The translations under genes and the position numbers were made by a program. Under the pieces are notes generated by a model. That model saw nothing but the letters and a program-made list of their open reading frames with translations, was not told the origin of the DNA and searched no databases. From assembly GCA_015345905.1 (NCBI GenBank), contig JADDTR010000006.1, forward strand, positions 498,513-562,512: 64,000 bases of DNA, given 5' to 3'. Shown here in pieces: positions 42,063 to 54,728 of the stretch. Positions within the stretch are counted from its first letter, which is position 1. Every line of letters begins with the position of its first letter. The stretch is from Aotearoamyces nothofagi. Taxonomy: Eukaryota; Ascomycota; Leotiomycetes; Leotiales; Tympanidaceae.

Positions 42063-43020
42063 CAATTGAGCGACTGCAGGGTGCGCGGGGTGTGCAGAGC
42101 AGCGTGTGCACTCGGGGTGTGCAGTGAAGGCTGCGCAGGCTGTGCAGGCTGTGCAGCACCGCGTTATCCGTCCTCGGCGCTCAGAACTCGCCGGCCACGG
42201 CAATGACAGGGGAGGCGGATGGGTACAACGGGCTCATGATGGACGGACCAAGACCAAGAGTAAGAGTCGCACGGGAGGGAAGAGAAGAGTTGCGAGAGCT
42301 GGGTGTCGGAGAGAGGGGAGAGGGGAGAGCGATGTTCCTTACCTTGCCGAGCATTATATGCGAAAAAGCTCCAAAGTTCCTTGCAATACCAAGCTCGCTC
42401 CACCTTGCAAGACCTCGTACCGTCACTAACAGCCTCCAAGAATAGCCTCGCGGTGTCGTAGCCTCAGCAGCCCACCCGCATTCGTATCTCTCCGAGGCGT
42501 GCACAGTAAGCGCAGCGAGCAAGCAAGGCAGTGTATGTACAGTACAGTACGTGTCTGTGTCTCAGCAGCGGGCAGACAGAGAAGGCCGTGCTGGCTGGGT
42601 ATCGCGAGTGTGCCACGAAGTATATAAGAACGAGCGGTGGGAGAGGGGGGCTGGCTGTACTTCTAAGGGAGAAGGAAGATGCAGAGGCTTTCGGAGGGGA
42701 AGAGACACGGCTTTATGACAGCGGCGCCCATTGGGCCTCAGCCTACGGCCACAGGCCGCCATTCACAGGAAATACGAAGCTGTTGAGACTCTGCCGCTCT
42801 ACGGATACGGTACCAGGCCCTCGTCCTAGCACAGAGGGCCGTGGTTGGGCCAGAGAGGCGCAAGAGAGGCCTGGGTGCGCGATTAGATTACTGTGGGATG
42901 GGAGGCAGTGTCTGTTCTGTACGTGATGGGGCGTATGATGGGGGTATGATGGGTATATGAGGTATGGTGTATGAGGTATGGTGTATAATGCATGATGTAT
43001 GATGTATGTACTGTGCAGGA

Positions 43021-43064
43021 AGGGTACAGCGAGGGTACAGCGAGGGTACAGCGAGTGCACAGCG
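43021..43064. repeat. 11-bp tandem repeat
   Basis: AGGGTACAGCG occurs three times exactly, followed by one variant, AGTGCACAGCG, at period 11. Confidence 0.85.
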
Positions 43065-45592
43065 AGGACCGCAAGCAAGGACCGCCCAGGATGCTGTGCA
43101 GGATGCGTCTCGACCGCGCTTCCTTTTCCCTTTTCCTCTTCCTTCTCCTTCTCCCTCTCCCTCTCCCTCTCCTTCCGTACAGACCAGACCGCCTCGCTGC
43201 CCGCCGTAGCCTACGCTTCGCTGTCCCCTCTGCAGCTCTCTAGCGTGCAGGCCTGGCTAAACGTCCCGTAGCTCCCCCTTCCCGGCGGCGGCAGTCGTAA
43301 GTCGCAAGTCGCAAGTCGCAAGTCACCACCGTAACAGTCCAGTACACGGTACAAGTACATACAACAGTACACGGTACACGGCACACGGCACCTGTAGCCC
43401 ACTGCCTCGCCCGAAGCCGTCGTTGACTCGCGGCTTTTGACAAGTATCATTGACCAGTATCACCGGCTGGTGCGCAGGTCTGACGACTGCAGTCGGCCAG
43501 CAGTGGAGCGGCTCGGTTCTGCCGGCCTCAAGCCCCCAGCACAACATGTGAATATGTGAAGGCCGTTGTAGAGAGTCAGGCCTGCATCATTGATGTTCGG
43601 TGTTCGGCCCAGTACGGGCAGGATGCATACGTACAGTGCTCAGGATCCCCAGGACGTACGGTACTCTACCACTGTAATGCAGCCCGTCCCAGTTAGTTAG
43701 TCGGGTCAGTGAGGTGAGGTGAGGGCCAAGTGCCGGCCGAGTACGGAGTACGACACTCTGCTGAAGCCCTCGAGCAGTCAAGCAATGCCCAGAAGAGTCG
43801 GCCGGTCGCTCGTCACATCGCTCCATCACATCGCTCCCTTCCCCTGGCTCTGTTCCTTCGACCCGTCCGTCTCCTGCCAGTCCCAGCGACACGTATTCCC
43901 AAACATTCCGTCCGCGAGCCATCCTCGCCGTCGAGATGCAGCCCCAAAACCTTGCCATACAGAGCTCCTCCCACGGGTCGGACTCCACCACCGGCACCCC
44001 TGCGCGCACCCGCCAGCGAGCATTCAACAGTACGAAACATCGCGCCGCGACGTCATGATACTTGCTGGCGGCTTCGTTCGATCGCCTAACGGAAGAAGCG
44101 CCTGCAAAAGCGTGAGACAGACACGACACGCCCGACATCAGCTGGGTTTGTACTGTGTGTGGATGTAGGTACGCCCATTGGGGCCATATCAAAGCTGCTG
44201 TAACGTGCTGCAATAGCACAACTATCATATCACCGCGACGACTTTTCCCTCGACTCTCGACACTCTTTGCATACCACCTTGCAGGGTGTGCTGCTCTCAC
44301 TTGGGAACCAATACCGACATACCCGCTCTCCCCCTCAATGTCCCGCTCTGTATTCGGCCACGGTGTCGACGACCTCCCGTTTCCCAACCACTCCAAATCC
44401 GTACCCCAGCCACGCGCCATCTCGCCATCTCGCCATCTCACGATAAATCTACACATCACAAAAAACACACCAAGCCTCTCCCCTACCCTGCCATGCCCGT
44501 CGCCATAACCCACTCAAAACCCTACCAAGCTACCTTGACGAAGCACCCAGAAACAAGGTAACGAACCTCATTCCCCCGCGTATCCCGTTCGCCGATCCTC
44601 TTTCCGCCTGCCTTGCCTGTCCTGCCACTCCGAGCCGGCCTTGCCCACACCCACACCATTCCGTACCGCATTACTTAACCATAGCTTGCTAAATATAAAA
44701 ATCGCCATCGTGGAACGTGCTTACCGTCCTCCAAAGTACCCAATGAGGCGAATGAATGAATGAATGAATGAATGTCCTCGTCGCCGCCTCACCCATGCCG
44801 TCCCCACATTTCCTGGTCGACACTCACCTAGAGTGCCTTGCGTACAGTACTGAAAGTCAATCGACGTCTATCGGTTTATCGCCAGAATCGCATGACCGCG
44901 CATCCCGAGACGGGTCCCTTACGAAGCACCGCGCAGCCTGCACCACTTGGTTTTGGGGAAAACCCCCGTGGCTGCTTAAAAGGCCCCCTTGCTGTTGTGG
45001 GTACGCAAGAAAGCTTTCCTTTTACGTGCTTCATTACTGCCATTGGTCGCCGTCGTCGACCATGGTGGTATCGACTGTGCTGGCGTCCGGTATATCTACT
45101 TCGTACATGCTGAGGTACTTGGTAGTTGTGAGTAACAGAACGCTCTCGGTACTTTGCTGTACAAGGGCAAGCCGGCCAGTCATCCTTCTTCAAATCGCTG
45201 AACGTCACTGTGCAAGTGCAATATCGTGTAAAGCGCAACTTGGCTGATCTGTACTCGAGCTACTGTATGCCGAATACCACACACAGTACACATCCATTAC
45301 CGCCACTAATACTAAATCCCCAAGTCCCGCTTACAATTGACTACAAGTCTAGTCCTCCGGCATGTTCATATGGAATCAAGCAGTAGCATCGATTATCAAT
45401 TTTATCACCTACACGGTAGAATTCTGCAATCTCAATTCTCAAACCAATTCATTCTGCATAGCCCCCCCAAAACACGCACGCTCGCTATCAGACATTCAAA
45501 GCTTCGCGAGCTTTACAGAACAAAATGCACTACCCTTCCAATCTAGATGCTTTGCTCCAACGCCACGGTCTCGTTTCTCATCAATTCATTAT

Positions 45593-48500
45593 TCAGTGTT
45601 TCTTGTATTTCTGCTCGCATGTTAGCGTCATGCTTCCAAAGATAGATGAATGGAAATGCAACTTACATCTTCAATTCTCCTACGGTTCTGTGGATCCAGT
45701 GAATTCGTCGCCCCCATAAGTGTCTGGCTGATAGCTTTACTTGCTCCAATCACCGGTCGAAGAATAACAGTCGGTGCTCTTCTCAGCACCGCCTTTGCAG
45801 CCCCTTGTGCCGTTGTACTCTCCATAACTTCACCCGGTACTGCAATGATTGCGTCTCGCGCCATAATCAGATCACGTTCAAGGCTGGAATATGCGCCTTG
45901 TAATCCCTGAACAACACCAATAGGCTGGTCTGCGTATAAGCTGATCTGCTTTTTCTCTTCATCGTCTAAATCTGCGTCTTCCCATCCGCCTCCATCCCGA
46001 GCATCACGAGGCTTGATGAGGAACTCTTCAGCTCCTTGAAGAACTGTCTGTGTCCCGATAGCTAATTTGGCGCCAAGCTTAATTATTTCAGTCCCCGTCG
46101 TACGAGCAAAGGCGGCTGCGCCTTTCGATATGCTCCGAACAACACGGCCGTCTTTCCTATACTCGCGCATAGGCACCACAACTAGATCTCGTACACCACC
46201 GCCCACATTAGCGAGGGACCGAACAGGCGCAAGACCCGCGAGGATTCCGGGAAGCTGGTTACGCTTTATGTCAGGCATCCAGATGTCGTTTAAACATTTT
46301 CCAAGTTTGTCGAACCCGGAAATCCCGTAAATGATTGTATGTCGTAAGACCATGTCCGCTTCATCCAATACAATGAAGTTCATGAATTCTGTAGTATGGC
46401 CTGATCGAAGGCCGGCATAGTCAACACGTTTTGGTTTGAAATCCAATTTAACTTGTACAGAGTTTACTTCGACTCTTTGAAGGAAAGGAGCATCGGCCTT
46501 TGAGGTGTTCGCAGGAGCTGTGTCATCCTTGAACTCAAAAAATCGTGTAATAAAATCGAGAGCATCTTGATCGACATGCAGACGTAGTGGCAGAACCGTC
46601 GCCTTCAGTACGATCTCGGAGGCGGCCAGTTCTAGAATAGGTTTGACGTTGAGTATCTCGATATGAATTTGACTTGCACCCCTCTCTCTCTCCCCCGCAT
46701 CATGCATGTACGTCGCGAATTTCTTCCAAGTTGACGTTGGCACGTGGTCAAATATGTCGAAATCGTGGACTCGAACATCGATAGTACTTTGTGTCTCTCC
46801 AGAGCCAGGAGGGAATGCAACAAGATCAACATTGACTCCTTTAAGTTCAAAGGTGATTTTATGGTGTTTGCTTCGAGTCAATCTCAACTTTTTCCCTCTA
46901 GTCCTTGGAGAACTTTGTCTACTAGGTGAAGCAGAGAGCGAAGTACTAGCAACTGATTCTGTCTCAGTAGCATTGTCATTCAGTTCTTGGTTGATTGCCA
47001 GAGCGAGTTCTCTAGGATCACGATTGGCTGGGACCCCAATGTAGATCGAGTTGAACAGGAAGTCTCCGATAACAGTTTCTTCATCATCTATATCTTGTTC
47101 AAATGTTGGCCGGCGGTCGTTGCGGATGCGTTTTTCAATTGCCTTTGATTCTACATCTTGAACCGCCTTTGTAATTGTATCCCGTGTTTTCTGCCAGTCG
47201 TAGCCGTCGAACAAGTTCCAAATTATATGTACGTCACGTATACATATTTTGAGGGGACTGTCTCGAACTTTGTGCTCATTCGATTTGTCGTAGGTGTTCT
47301 TCGAAGAGTTCCATCGATGAGCTGTCCCTTCCAAAATAGATCCTGTTCCGAAATGATCTTCCTGAAAGTCCAACTCTCCGTCAATATGTACCTGCTGTTT
47401 TTCACTGAAGCTTTCTAGCAGCACGCCATCATTGGGATCGTGACCTAGAAGCTGGTCGAACAAGACCGATCCTTTGTTACTCTCTCCCATTACACTCCCT
47501 TCGGCGTAGTGACTTATGTTATCCTCGTGTTCCTGGTAATAGTGTGAGTCAAAGCCGAAATCAGCGTTTTCGTCATCATCTTCGGTATTAGCAGGCAGAT
47601 CTTGGCCGAAGTCTTCGTCAAAGTCGTAATTGCCTTCGGCAGTACCAAATGCGTCACCAGAGAGTGAAGCAAGCAAGTCCTCCACAGGCACCACTTTAGT
47701 GCGGTACTTTACTTCTTGGCTAGGAGGCATGGGTGGTGCCAGCCCACTGAATGTAGCGACAAGAGTTTGAGTGGAGTCTGCGCACGTCTCGAGGACCAAG
47801 AGATCATCACGAAGCTCCACCTCAATATGCTTTTCGGTGGGATCAATGGCAGTAGAAACTCGAATGATGGCCATTGCTGAAGAGATATAACTAACAGGTA
47901 CGAATCCAGTAGAGCATAGATCCGCAACTTGACTGCTTCCACCATCAAAGGATTCTCGTCTTGCTCTGCTACGAATACTTGGCGACACAATGTTGGAAAC
48001 ACTGTCAATGACAAGCAATGATCCTTTACTCATTTCAGCAGTAGCACTGGTATTGTTGTCTTTCGGAAGTATGGCCGAAACATGTGCCTCCGTCATTACA
48101 ACCAGAACTTTGGAAGGTAGACCTAGCGGGTTGAGTCCTAAGATACACTCTCGAATGACAACATCAACTGTCATTGGCTTGGACTCTAGACTCCTAGTCT
48201 CTTTCCCCTTGCCTCGGTCACGTTGCACCTTTGTAGGAGTTTCGATGATTTTACGATCCGTCAGCGTAGCAACTGAACGAGCGATGCTAGTAGCCATATC
48301 CTCTGTTGTAGCCGTATCCGTGAGGCCCAACAAAGCCATAATAGTTGCGACTCTGTATTCGATTCTTAGATTCCAAAGTTTGATTTTGATAACCGGTTCC
48401 ATCTCGTCACCAATCATGCGAGCCATAATCATAGGGGATCTACTTTTTGGCTCCCGCAGTTCAACAGCCGTCGCAGCACCAAGTAACTCCTCTGCACCAT

Positions 48501-51500
48501 TGCGGTGAACTGTGGCGGTGGCTACGGATAGTGCAACCAGGGCAGGCAGGGTAATCTGAGCTGTTTCGATATCTGTTGCGCGTAACCTCAAAGAGCCCAG
48601 CGAGTCATTAACATCGACTTGAATATCAACATCGCGGATAAGGATGAGGGCCAACAATCCTGGACGGTCATCCTCGGGGAGATACTTAGCCACAGTAGAG
48701 AGCCTTGAAACCTCTTCACCTAGCTCTGGTAAATAGCTAAGCTGCTCCAGTTTCGTTACTTCAGTCTTGAAGTTTTCGATAGTCAATCGGAGGACTGAGC
48801 CTTGCTTCCGTTGCCTCAAAAGAGTGTCAAGAAGAATATCGTCATCCCGATCATATTTAGCTTTGGATGGGGTGATGAGTGCCAACAGCCTATCGAGATC
48901 CACATCTTTTGGTGTTGTTAAGTACTCGATGCGTGTAGTAGTGATCTCTGCACGTATAGCAGGCTCCTCCTTAGACAGATGAAGATGGGGACCAGAAACT
49001 TTGATCTTGTCGATGGCAACTCCAACGCCTTCTTCACGGCTGACAATTTTCACGGCACTGGTATCAACGCCGACGCTGCATTCCTTGCCGACCAAGTCTA
49101 AAATAAAGCCTCCAATACGAGCGTCTATTTTATTCTGAGATGCGACCGATTCATCATCAGGTTTTATAGGAGTTTCAAAACGCACACCTCGAGGCTTTAC
49201 AGCAGGTTTATTGGAATTGGCGGTCATAGTGGCATTAGAAGCTATAGAACTCCCCATGTTCAAGACGCTGCTAAGACCCCCAAACCAACTGAGTGTCTCG
49301 TCCAGCTTTTGAAGGTCTATTGATATGTGAACTGGCAAGGTTGTAATCTTAAACCGGCTTGAGGTTGGTGTTTTAATGATATTCATTGATAGGTCCACGC
49401 CAGTTGGGACCGCAAGGTCCCTGACAGAAGTGCGCATCCGTAGATCAGCATCGAACGAGACGATGTTCTCTTTAGCATAGCCGAAGACAAAGGTTTGTAA
49501 TGTCATAGCAGCTCTAGTCGAAGCTTGTGAAGCATCAACACTAATGTTCAACCCTTTAAGCGTAGTCCGGAATAGAATATCAGAAGATTGTGGTTTTACC
49601 CAGCTTTCGAGACTGACGTCTGTATTTGGCGTTGCTGTCGTGGCTGCAAGACGTTCGAGAAATTTCAAAGATATACGCTTAGCTTTCACTCTCAATGCAA
49701 ATGAAGTAGAGCCGCCTTTCTGGGGAGACTCAGAAGCTGGCGGGGGGGCCGCGAACGTATCAGATATGCTTTGGAGAAGCTTTGTAATCAGTCGAGCCAC
49801 AGAGACATCAAATTGGACATCAAAACGGCCCATGACAATATCTATGGCATTCAAGTTATCATTGTTTTCGGGTACTGGAGTCTTTGCAGATGATCTATCC
49901 AATCTGGTTGTCTTGTCACGATTATGAGCTGCACTTATAGAGAAAGCGCCCGGAATATCCGGTGCAACTGATTCGGAGATGCCATCTTGGCCTTCAAATG
50001 TGCTAGCAAACATCGCATCCTGGGAATTTAGATTCGACGCATCAGCGATAAACTGGGTTTCGCCTGATGGGGGAAGATAAATTCCAACCTGGTCGAGATA
50101 GAATAACCGCTTAGATACTCTGGTGTATTCTTCAGAGAAAGTGCTCGATTGCCCGAAACTATTGCTAGTCGTGTGCGGTGTTGACGGTATCGATGAGGCA
50201 AGTGGTCTTCGCGGTGGAGACGGGGTATATATCGCTGATTCATGCATTGAATTCGTTATTTTTCCGGAAGTAGAAGATTCTGGTAGCATTGTACTATCGT
50301 CTTCAACGTTGGTTTCAGAGGTTTCGCGAGTGCGCTCAAGATTGTCGGGAGGGTCTTGTTGAGGTGCCGGAACAGCTACTGGACTCCCGGGCACACTGAC
50401 ATGATCATCGGACCCACCATTACTTGATGAGTCCCAGGCTCCCGGCATTTCTGCGGATATGGGCCCTTGAGAAAGTGCACTCATATACATGCTTTCTGCA
50501 TCCTCGTGACTAAAGAGTTTCGACTGGGCGAGGTCGTCTTGCCCCATGGGAGTAGAGCCCCCACTTCCATCATCATCTGACTCTGGAGAGAATGTTTTGG
50601 TAGAATCTTGGGCCACCGCGTTGAGACCAGAGATTTCTGTTGGCAAATTCTTCTCCGGTAGTGGCAATTCTATCGGCGGCAACGGTTGTGAACGGGAAAG
50701 ACGTTTCTCGGAAAATCTAGGGCGTGGTCGAATGGGCAGGATTGTAGATTGTAATTTCGCCCGAGCACTGGTAGTTCCATCTATGGCATCGCCGAAATAG
50801 CTTCTAGGCCTATCGTTCACCGGAGATAAATATGTTGATGCCCGCGGAGTCGAGAGGGGTGATCTTCTTCTTGACCTTATCGACTCCGCTCCAGTAGCAG
50901 ATGCAGATGGCGAGTCGGTTTCATTTTCATCTTCATTCTCATCTTCGAGGAAATGACTATCAGTAACTTGATCCAAATAGGCGGAGTCTCCAAAGGCACT
51001 ATTTCCAATCTCGCTCGTGTCACCCGGATAGTCATTTAGTGCGTTATCGCCATCATCATCTTCAGGAGCATCATCAAATCGGCCTCCATCACTAGCTATG
51101 TTTGAGCTAGATAAAGGCTGCAACTGAGATGCAAGTGAACTTTTCGAGTGGGATAGGGTAGACTGCGAAGCTGAGGAATTGCCCTTTGGGGACGAAGGGC
51201 CGTCAGACATTTCAGTCGTACTAGGCCTTACCATCAGACTTGATTTCGGCTGTCCTCTCGTACTTTCAAACAGACTGGAATGAGCTGCTGAAGGCGAAGA
51301 TAGCGCAGAGGAACGAGCAAGGCTGGCGAAAAGATTTGCTTCAGTGATCAACGCCCCTCGGATTTTACGAAGGCTTATCAATCGTTTCCCATGCTTTTGA
51401 GGTAGTCTAGTAAAATTCTCTCCAATGGACTGTCCCGACTCCCCTTCGGACGACCCAAAAGTGACCCCTTCGATATCGACGTCGTCGATTTTAACCTGGA

Positions 51501-52362
51501 ATGTGACTGAATCTGGTGAAGCAGATGTTTCTAGTCTGGGAAGGTCATCAATCGGTACATCAGCATCCACATTCAAGATAATGCCGTGCACTCTAACTTG
51601 AAGACGATCTATGATCCCTTTCAAAAAGTTTGCCATGAAAGATGGGAGGGATAGGGTTGTGCCAGTACCAACAGGCAGCTCTTCATCGCCATCATCGCTG
51701 ATGGCTACGGAGACGCCTAGAACATCTGATTGGGACGAGATAGCTGCTTCAAGTTCAGCTCTCTCCTCTGGCGGCTCAGTCTGTAGGAAGGAAGCCGCTA
51801 GGTCCACTACCGTGGGCAATGTATCATCCTCACCATCGCCTGCAGATGTGAGGCCTTCTCTCCTGCCAGCTTCAAAAGTTGATGTAGTTGGCTTCAGATC
51901 CCTTGTATCAGGGATTTTCGGTTTTCGCGCAGAATTTAAGGATGCTTTTGATTTATTGTTTCCATGGTCGGGTTCAGACAATACTTTCAGATGTCCCTGT
52001 ACACCTTCCACTTCCACCACAATAGGGCTACTGTATATATCGACTGGAATGGTTAAACGTAGAAGGAGGATTTTGGCTTTAATGAGGTCAAAGGTCGGGG
52101 GGAGTTGAAGGAGTGTGGTGAGTTTCTGGTGTTTTGAATGATTAGCCAGATACCAGAGAGAAGGCTAAGATATTCCAAATGTAGGGTCATTACTTACATC
52201 TAACCGCAGCCCAACATCTCTGAATTCAACACTGCTTTTTGTCCCCCAGGTGATATCTAAGTGTTCTAAATCGAGAGCATCGGTGTCGAGTAGCTCCAAC
52301 CGCGAAAGTGCATATCGGAGAAGGCGCTTTTGTATCGATGACGGGAGTAAGAATGATGCCAT
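45593..52362 (-). CDS. ATG2: Autophagy-related lipid-transfer protein Atg2
   Basis: Three exons on the minus strand, 52362-52198, 52125-45667 and 45610-45593 (18 nt), all joined in phase 0, encode 2213 aa. The N-terminus [19 protein letters not shown] plus [11 protein letters not shown] is the chorein-N motif that contacts ER membranes. The first junction restores [22 protein letters not shown] long Ser/Asp-rich linker follows at about residues 250-700. Near residue 1690 is [17 protein letters not shown], the core of the Atg2 central (CAD-tip) region. The C-terminal ATG_C region includes [16 protein letters not shown] and ends EDKYKKH, the last four residues coming from the tiny final exon. 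Atg2 forms a rod that moves phospholipids from the ER to the growing phagophore with Atg18 and Atg9. The length is normal for filamentous fungi. Confidence 0.96.
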
Positions 52363-52947
52363 GGTGGCGAGGCGGTTTCAGCTCCAGGCTGTTCCTTTTC
52401 TGACACTCTCACGCAAACCTCGATGGCTCTAAAGGTCGACACAAATATGGTTCCGCTGCAATAGCAGTTACGCAGTTACGGACTGCGGAGCGATCCCGAA
52501 GGTGAGTGTTGTTACAGATGAAGGCAGCGCCTCCTCGGTGATTCTAGCAGCAGTCTCCGTGCACCCGAGAGAATATTTGTGAACAGTGTAGATCGACATG
52601 TTCGCACTCAAACTGGCATCATCCAGAGCTTGTTGAGCCAGCTCAAAATGTCCTCGTTGTGCTTGCTGCTCCTGATCTTGACAAGCACGAGCACGTTGAC
52701 ATCGGCAATTGGTTATCGATAACAACACTAGCGATAACAACACTAGCCCATCACGTTCATTCAAGGGTCCGAGGCTCTGTAAACATCAAAACTAGTGTCA
52801 CGGGACCAAACAACAATGTAAAGGATTGCTTCTGAGTAATTTATTCATTTATCCTCTCATGTTGAATCCCCTATTTTCCTAACGCCCAGATCTTGTAATG
52901 TTGAATATTTAGGCGCCTTCTATATGCAAACTTTAGTCGTGGGTTTA
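52363..52947. other. Intergenic region between ATG2 and the deaminase
   Basis: 585 bp between the ATG2 start codon and the stop of the next minus-strand gene. It should contain the ATG2 promoter. A frame at 52468-52764 (-) is not protein-like. A near-repeat of CGATAACAACACTAG occurs twice at about 52,714-52,746. Confidence 0.55.
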
Positions 52948-54728
52948 TTAGCTACGGATCTTCCGGATGCTTTCTCCATCCTCACCAAACTCCGTGACAA
53001 CCCAAAGGCAGAATCTCTCCCATTCCACAGAGTGTTGCTTCAAACGATCAGCACGAATTCCAGCGCCCATAGAAGCTTCCTTGACACCTTTCAGCCATTC
53101 TGCGTTGTTCTGGTCTTCAAAAGCGGCCCAACGAACACTGTTCTCTGCAAGGGCACCAAGTCCTTCAAGACCCAGGTTCTCCCAACCCTGCAATGCTTGC
53201 CAGAAGTCATGCGTCATACCTGCTGTGTCCTGACCTAGGATTGCCGGGTCATCGTTGCAGAGAGCACAAGACACTCCACGGGCTAATAGTGCTGGTAATG
53301 GATGTGATTGTATAGACGCACATAGACGGAGGATCTCGTTACTAATCGGACAACTTTCTACCAAGATCTTCTTGTCCTTGACCATATCGATGAGTAGCGG
53401 ATGTTTGTAGAGTGAGAAGCCATGGCCAATCCGTCGAGTGCCAAGGAGAATTGCATCAAATAGGTTCTGGTCCGTATCGGTCCCATCTCCCAGAGTCTCT
53501 CCAGCATGGAAAAAGAATGGAATTTCAACTCCCTCCTGGGCGCACTGTTTTCGAAACCAGAATAGTTCGGGAAGGATGTCTTTGAGTGGTCGACCAAGAT
53601 CTTCTTGGCCCACAAGATCATAACCACAAAGGAGATGTGGATATGCGAGCTTGATTGCTAGGCAAGTATCCATATCCTCAATGATCAGCCTAGTATCATA
53701 CGCTCGGATGCCAGTCCAGATCATTCTGATTCCCCAAAATCCCTTTCCCTCTTCCGAAGCCTTGAACTTCTCAATCTCCTCGCCAAAAACTTTGAACATT
53801 TCGTAGTAGCCATCTTCTGGCTCTTCACTGCCTTCTCGATAATACTTGAACTTAAAAGCCAGACGCAGGTCCATCCATTTCACGCCATCTTCCATCAATA
53901 GTTTCATCATCCTCTGCATGAACACACGAAATATGGGCTCATAGTATATGATTCCATTAACCATGGTGAAAATAGATGCAAATTTCCTCCATACTGCATC
54001 AACCCCATGGTGGTGTTCAACGGACTCAGCATTGGTGATTATTAATCTATCCTTAAGCCATTTGATGAACCCCGATCTCCCACCATGGGGAAATGAATCT
54101 GCCGCCTTATTCACAGGGACTAGCTCGTCTGCCTTGTACCCGCTCGACCATATGTCTGTCTCCTGAACCTTCGATTTTCTAAAGTTGAAGGCCAGAAGAC
54201 CACATTCCAGCTTCTCCGGTGTTGAAAGATCATGCGCACAGCGAATATGCATTCCAGGCGTTGAGAGCATACGATCAATGATGAAATCAAAATCCACCAT
54301 CGCATCCATGTGGGCGTGTAGGAGAGCTCCTTTAGGCATCTTCCTGATAATTTGCCATAACTTCGTTTGCTCCATGAGACCCTTGGCCAAACCGAACATC
54401 ATTCCCGGATATATGTTCGTAGGATTGCCGGTTGCTAGTTTGTCCTCGAGCTGTGGCGTCCATATTGACTTTTGTTCCTCCTCTCGAATGCGAGCCACGA
54501 TCTCGCATGCCTCTTTCGCAATGGGCGAGAGGGATTGACGAAACCCATAATCTGTGGGATGGTTAGGCCGATACGTTGGCAAACAGGAAGTTACCTACCA
54601 CTCCTTTGCTTCTTTTCTTCGGCAATCAACGCCTCTCGACCATGTATATATTTCTGGAGAAACGGTTCGTCTATTTGTGGCAGATCTTGCGCGAGCTCTT
54701 CATACTCGGCATCTGGTAGGCGCGACAT
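52948..54728 (-). CDS. ADGF/CECR1-type adenosine deaminase family protein
   Basis: Two exons on the minus strand, 54728-54599 and 54551-52948, are joined in phase 1 across a 47-nt intron, giving 577 aa. The metal and catalytic motifs of the adenosine/AMP deaminase superfamily are all visible: LLHAHMDA (His122, His124), FFFHAGET with His392 and catalytic Glu395, RIGHGFSLYKHP (His420), ESCPISNEIL, and NDDPAILG with Asp477/478. The first exon encodes a hydrophilic start MSRLPDAEYEEL, as in fungal ADGF-like proteins. There is no signal peptide, unlike secreted animal ADGFs, so it is likely intracellular. Fungal members of this group have been linked to purine salvage, but the substrate is not settled by sequence. 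The length and a conserved Trp-rich C-terminal helix are typical. Confidence 0.93.

Larger units (their letters stand above)
41495..45592. other. GC-rich gene-free region full of microsatellites
   Basis: About 4.1 kb with no supported gene. Simple repeats include a GGGAAT/GGGGAT hexamer run at 42015-42062, GTGCAG-type repeats at about 42,075-42,155, a TATGGTGTATGAGG-like repeat at about 42,930-43,010, an 11-bp AGGGTACAGCG repeat (four copies) at 43021-43064, CT-rich CCCTCT at about 43,140-43,175, GCAAGTC heptamers at about 43,294-43,324, and GAAT tetramers at about 44,753-44,775. Overlapping long frames at 43,587-44,513 on both strands look like chance in GC-rich DNA. Confidence 0.6.

Noticed and set aside
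43587-44513. 308-codon minus-strand frame in the microsatellite block
   Set aside because: No domain-like sequence, equally open frames on the plus strand, and high GC. I see no start context or splice signals that favour it.
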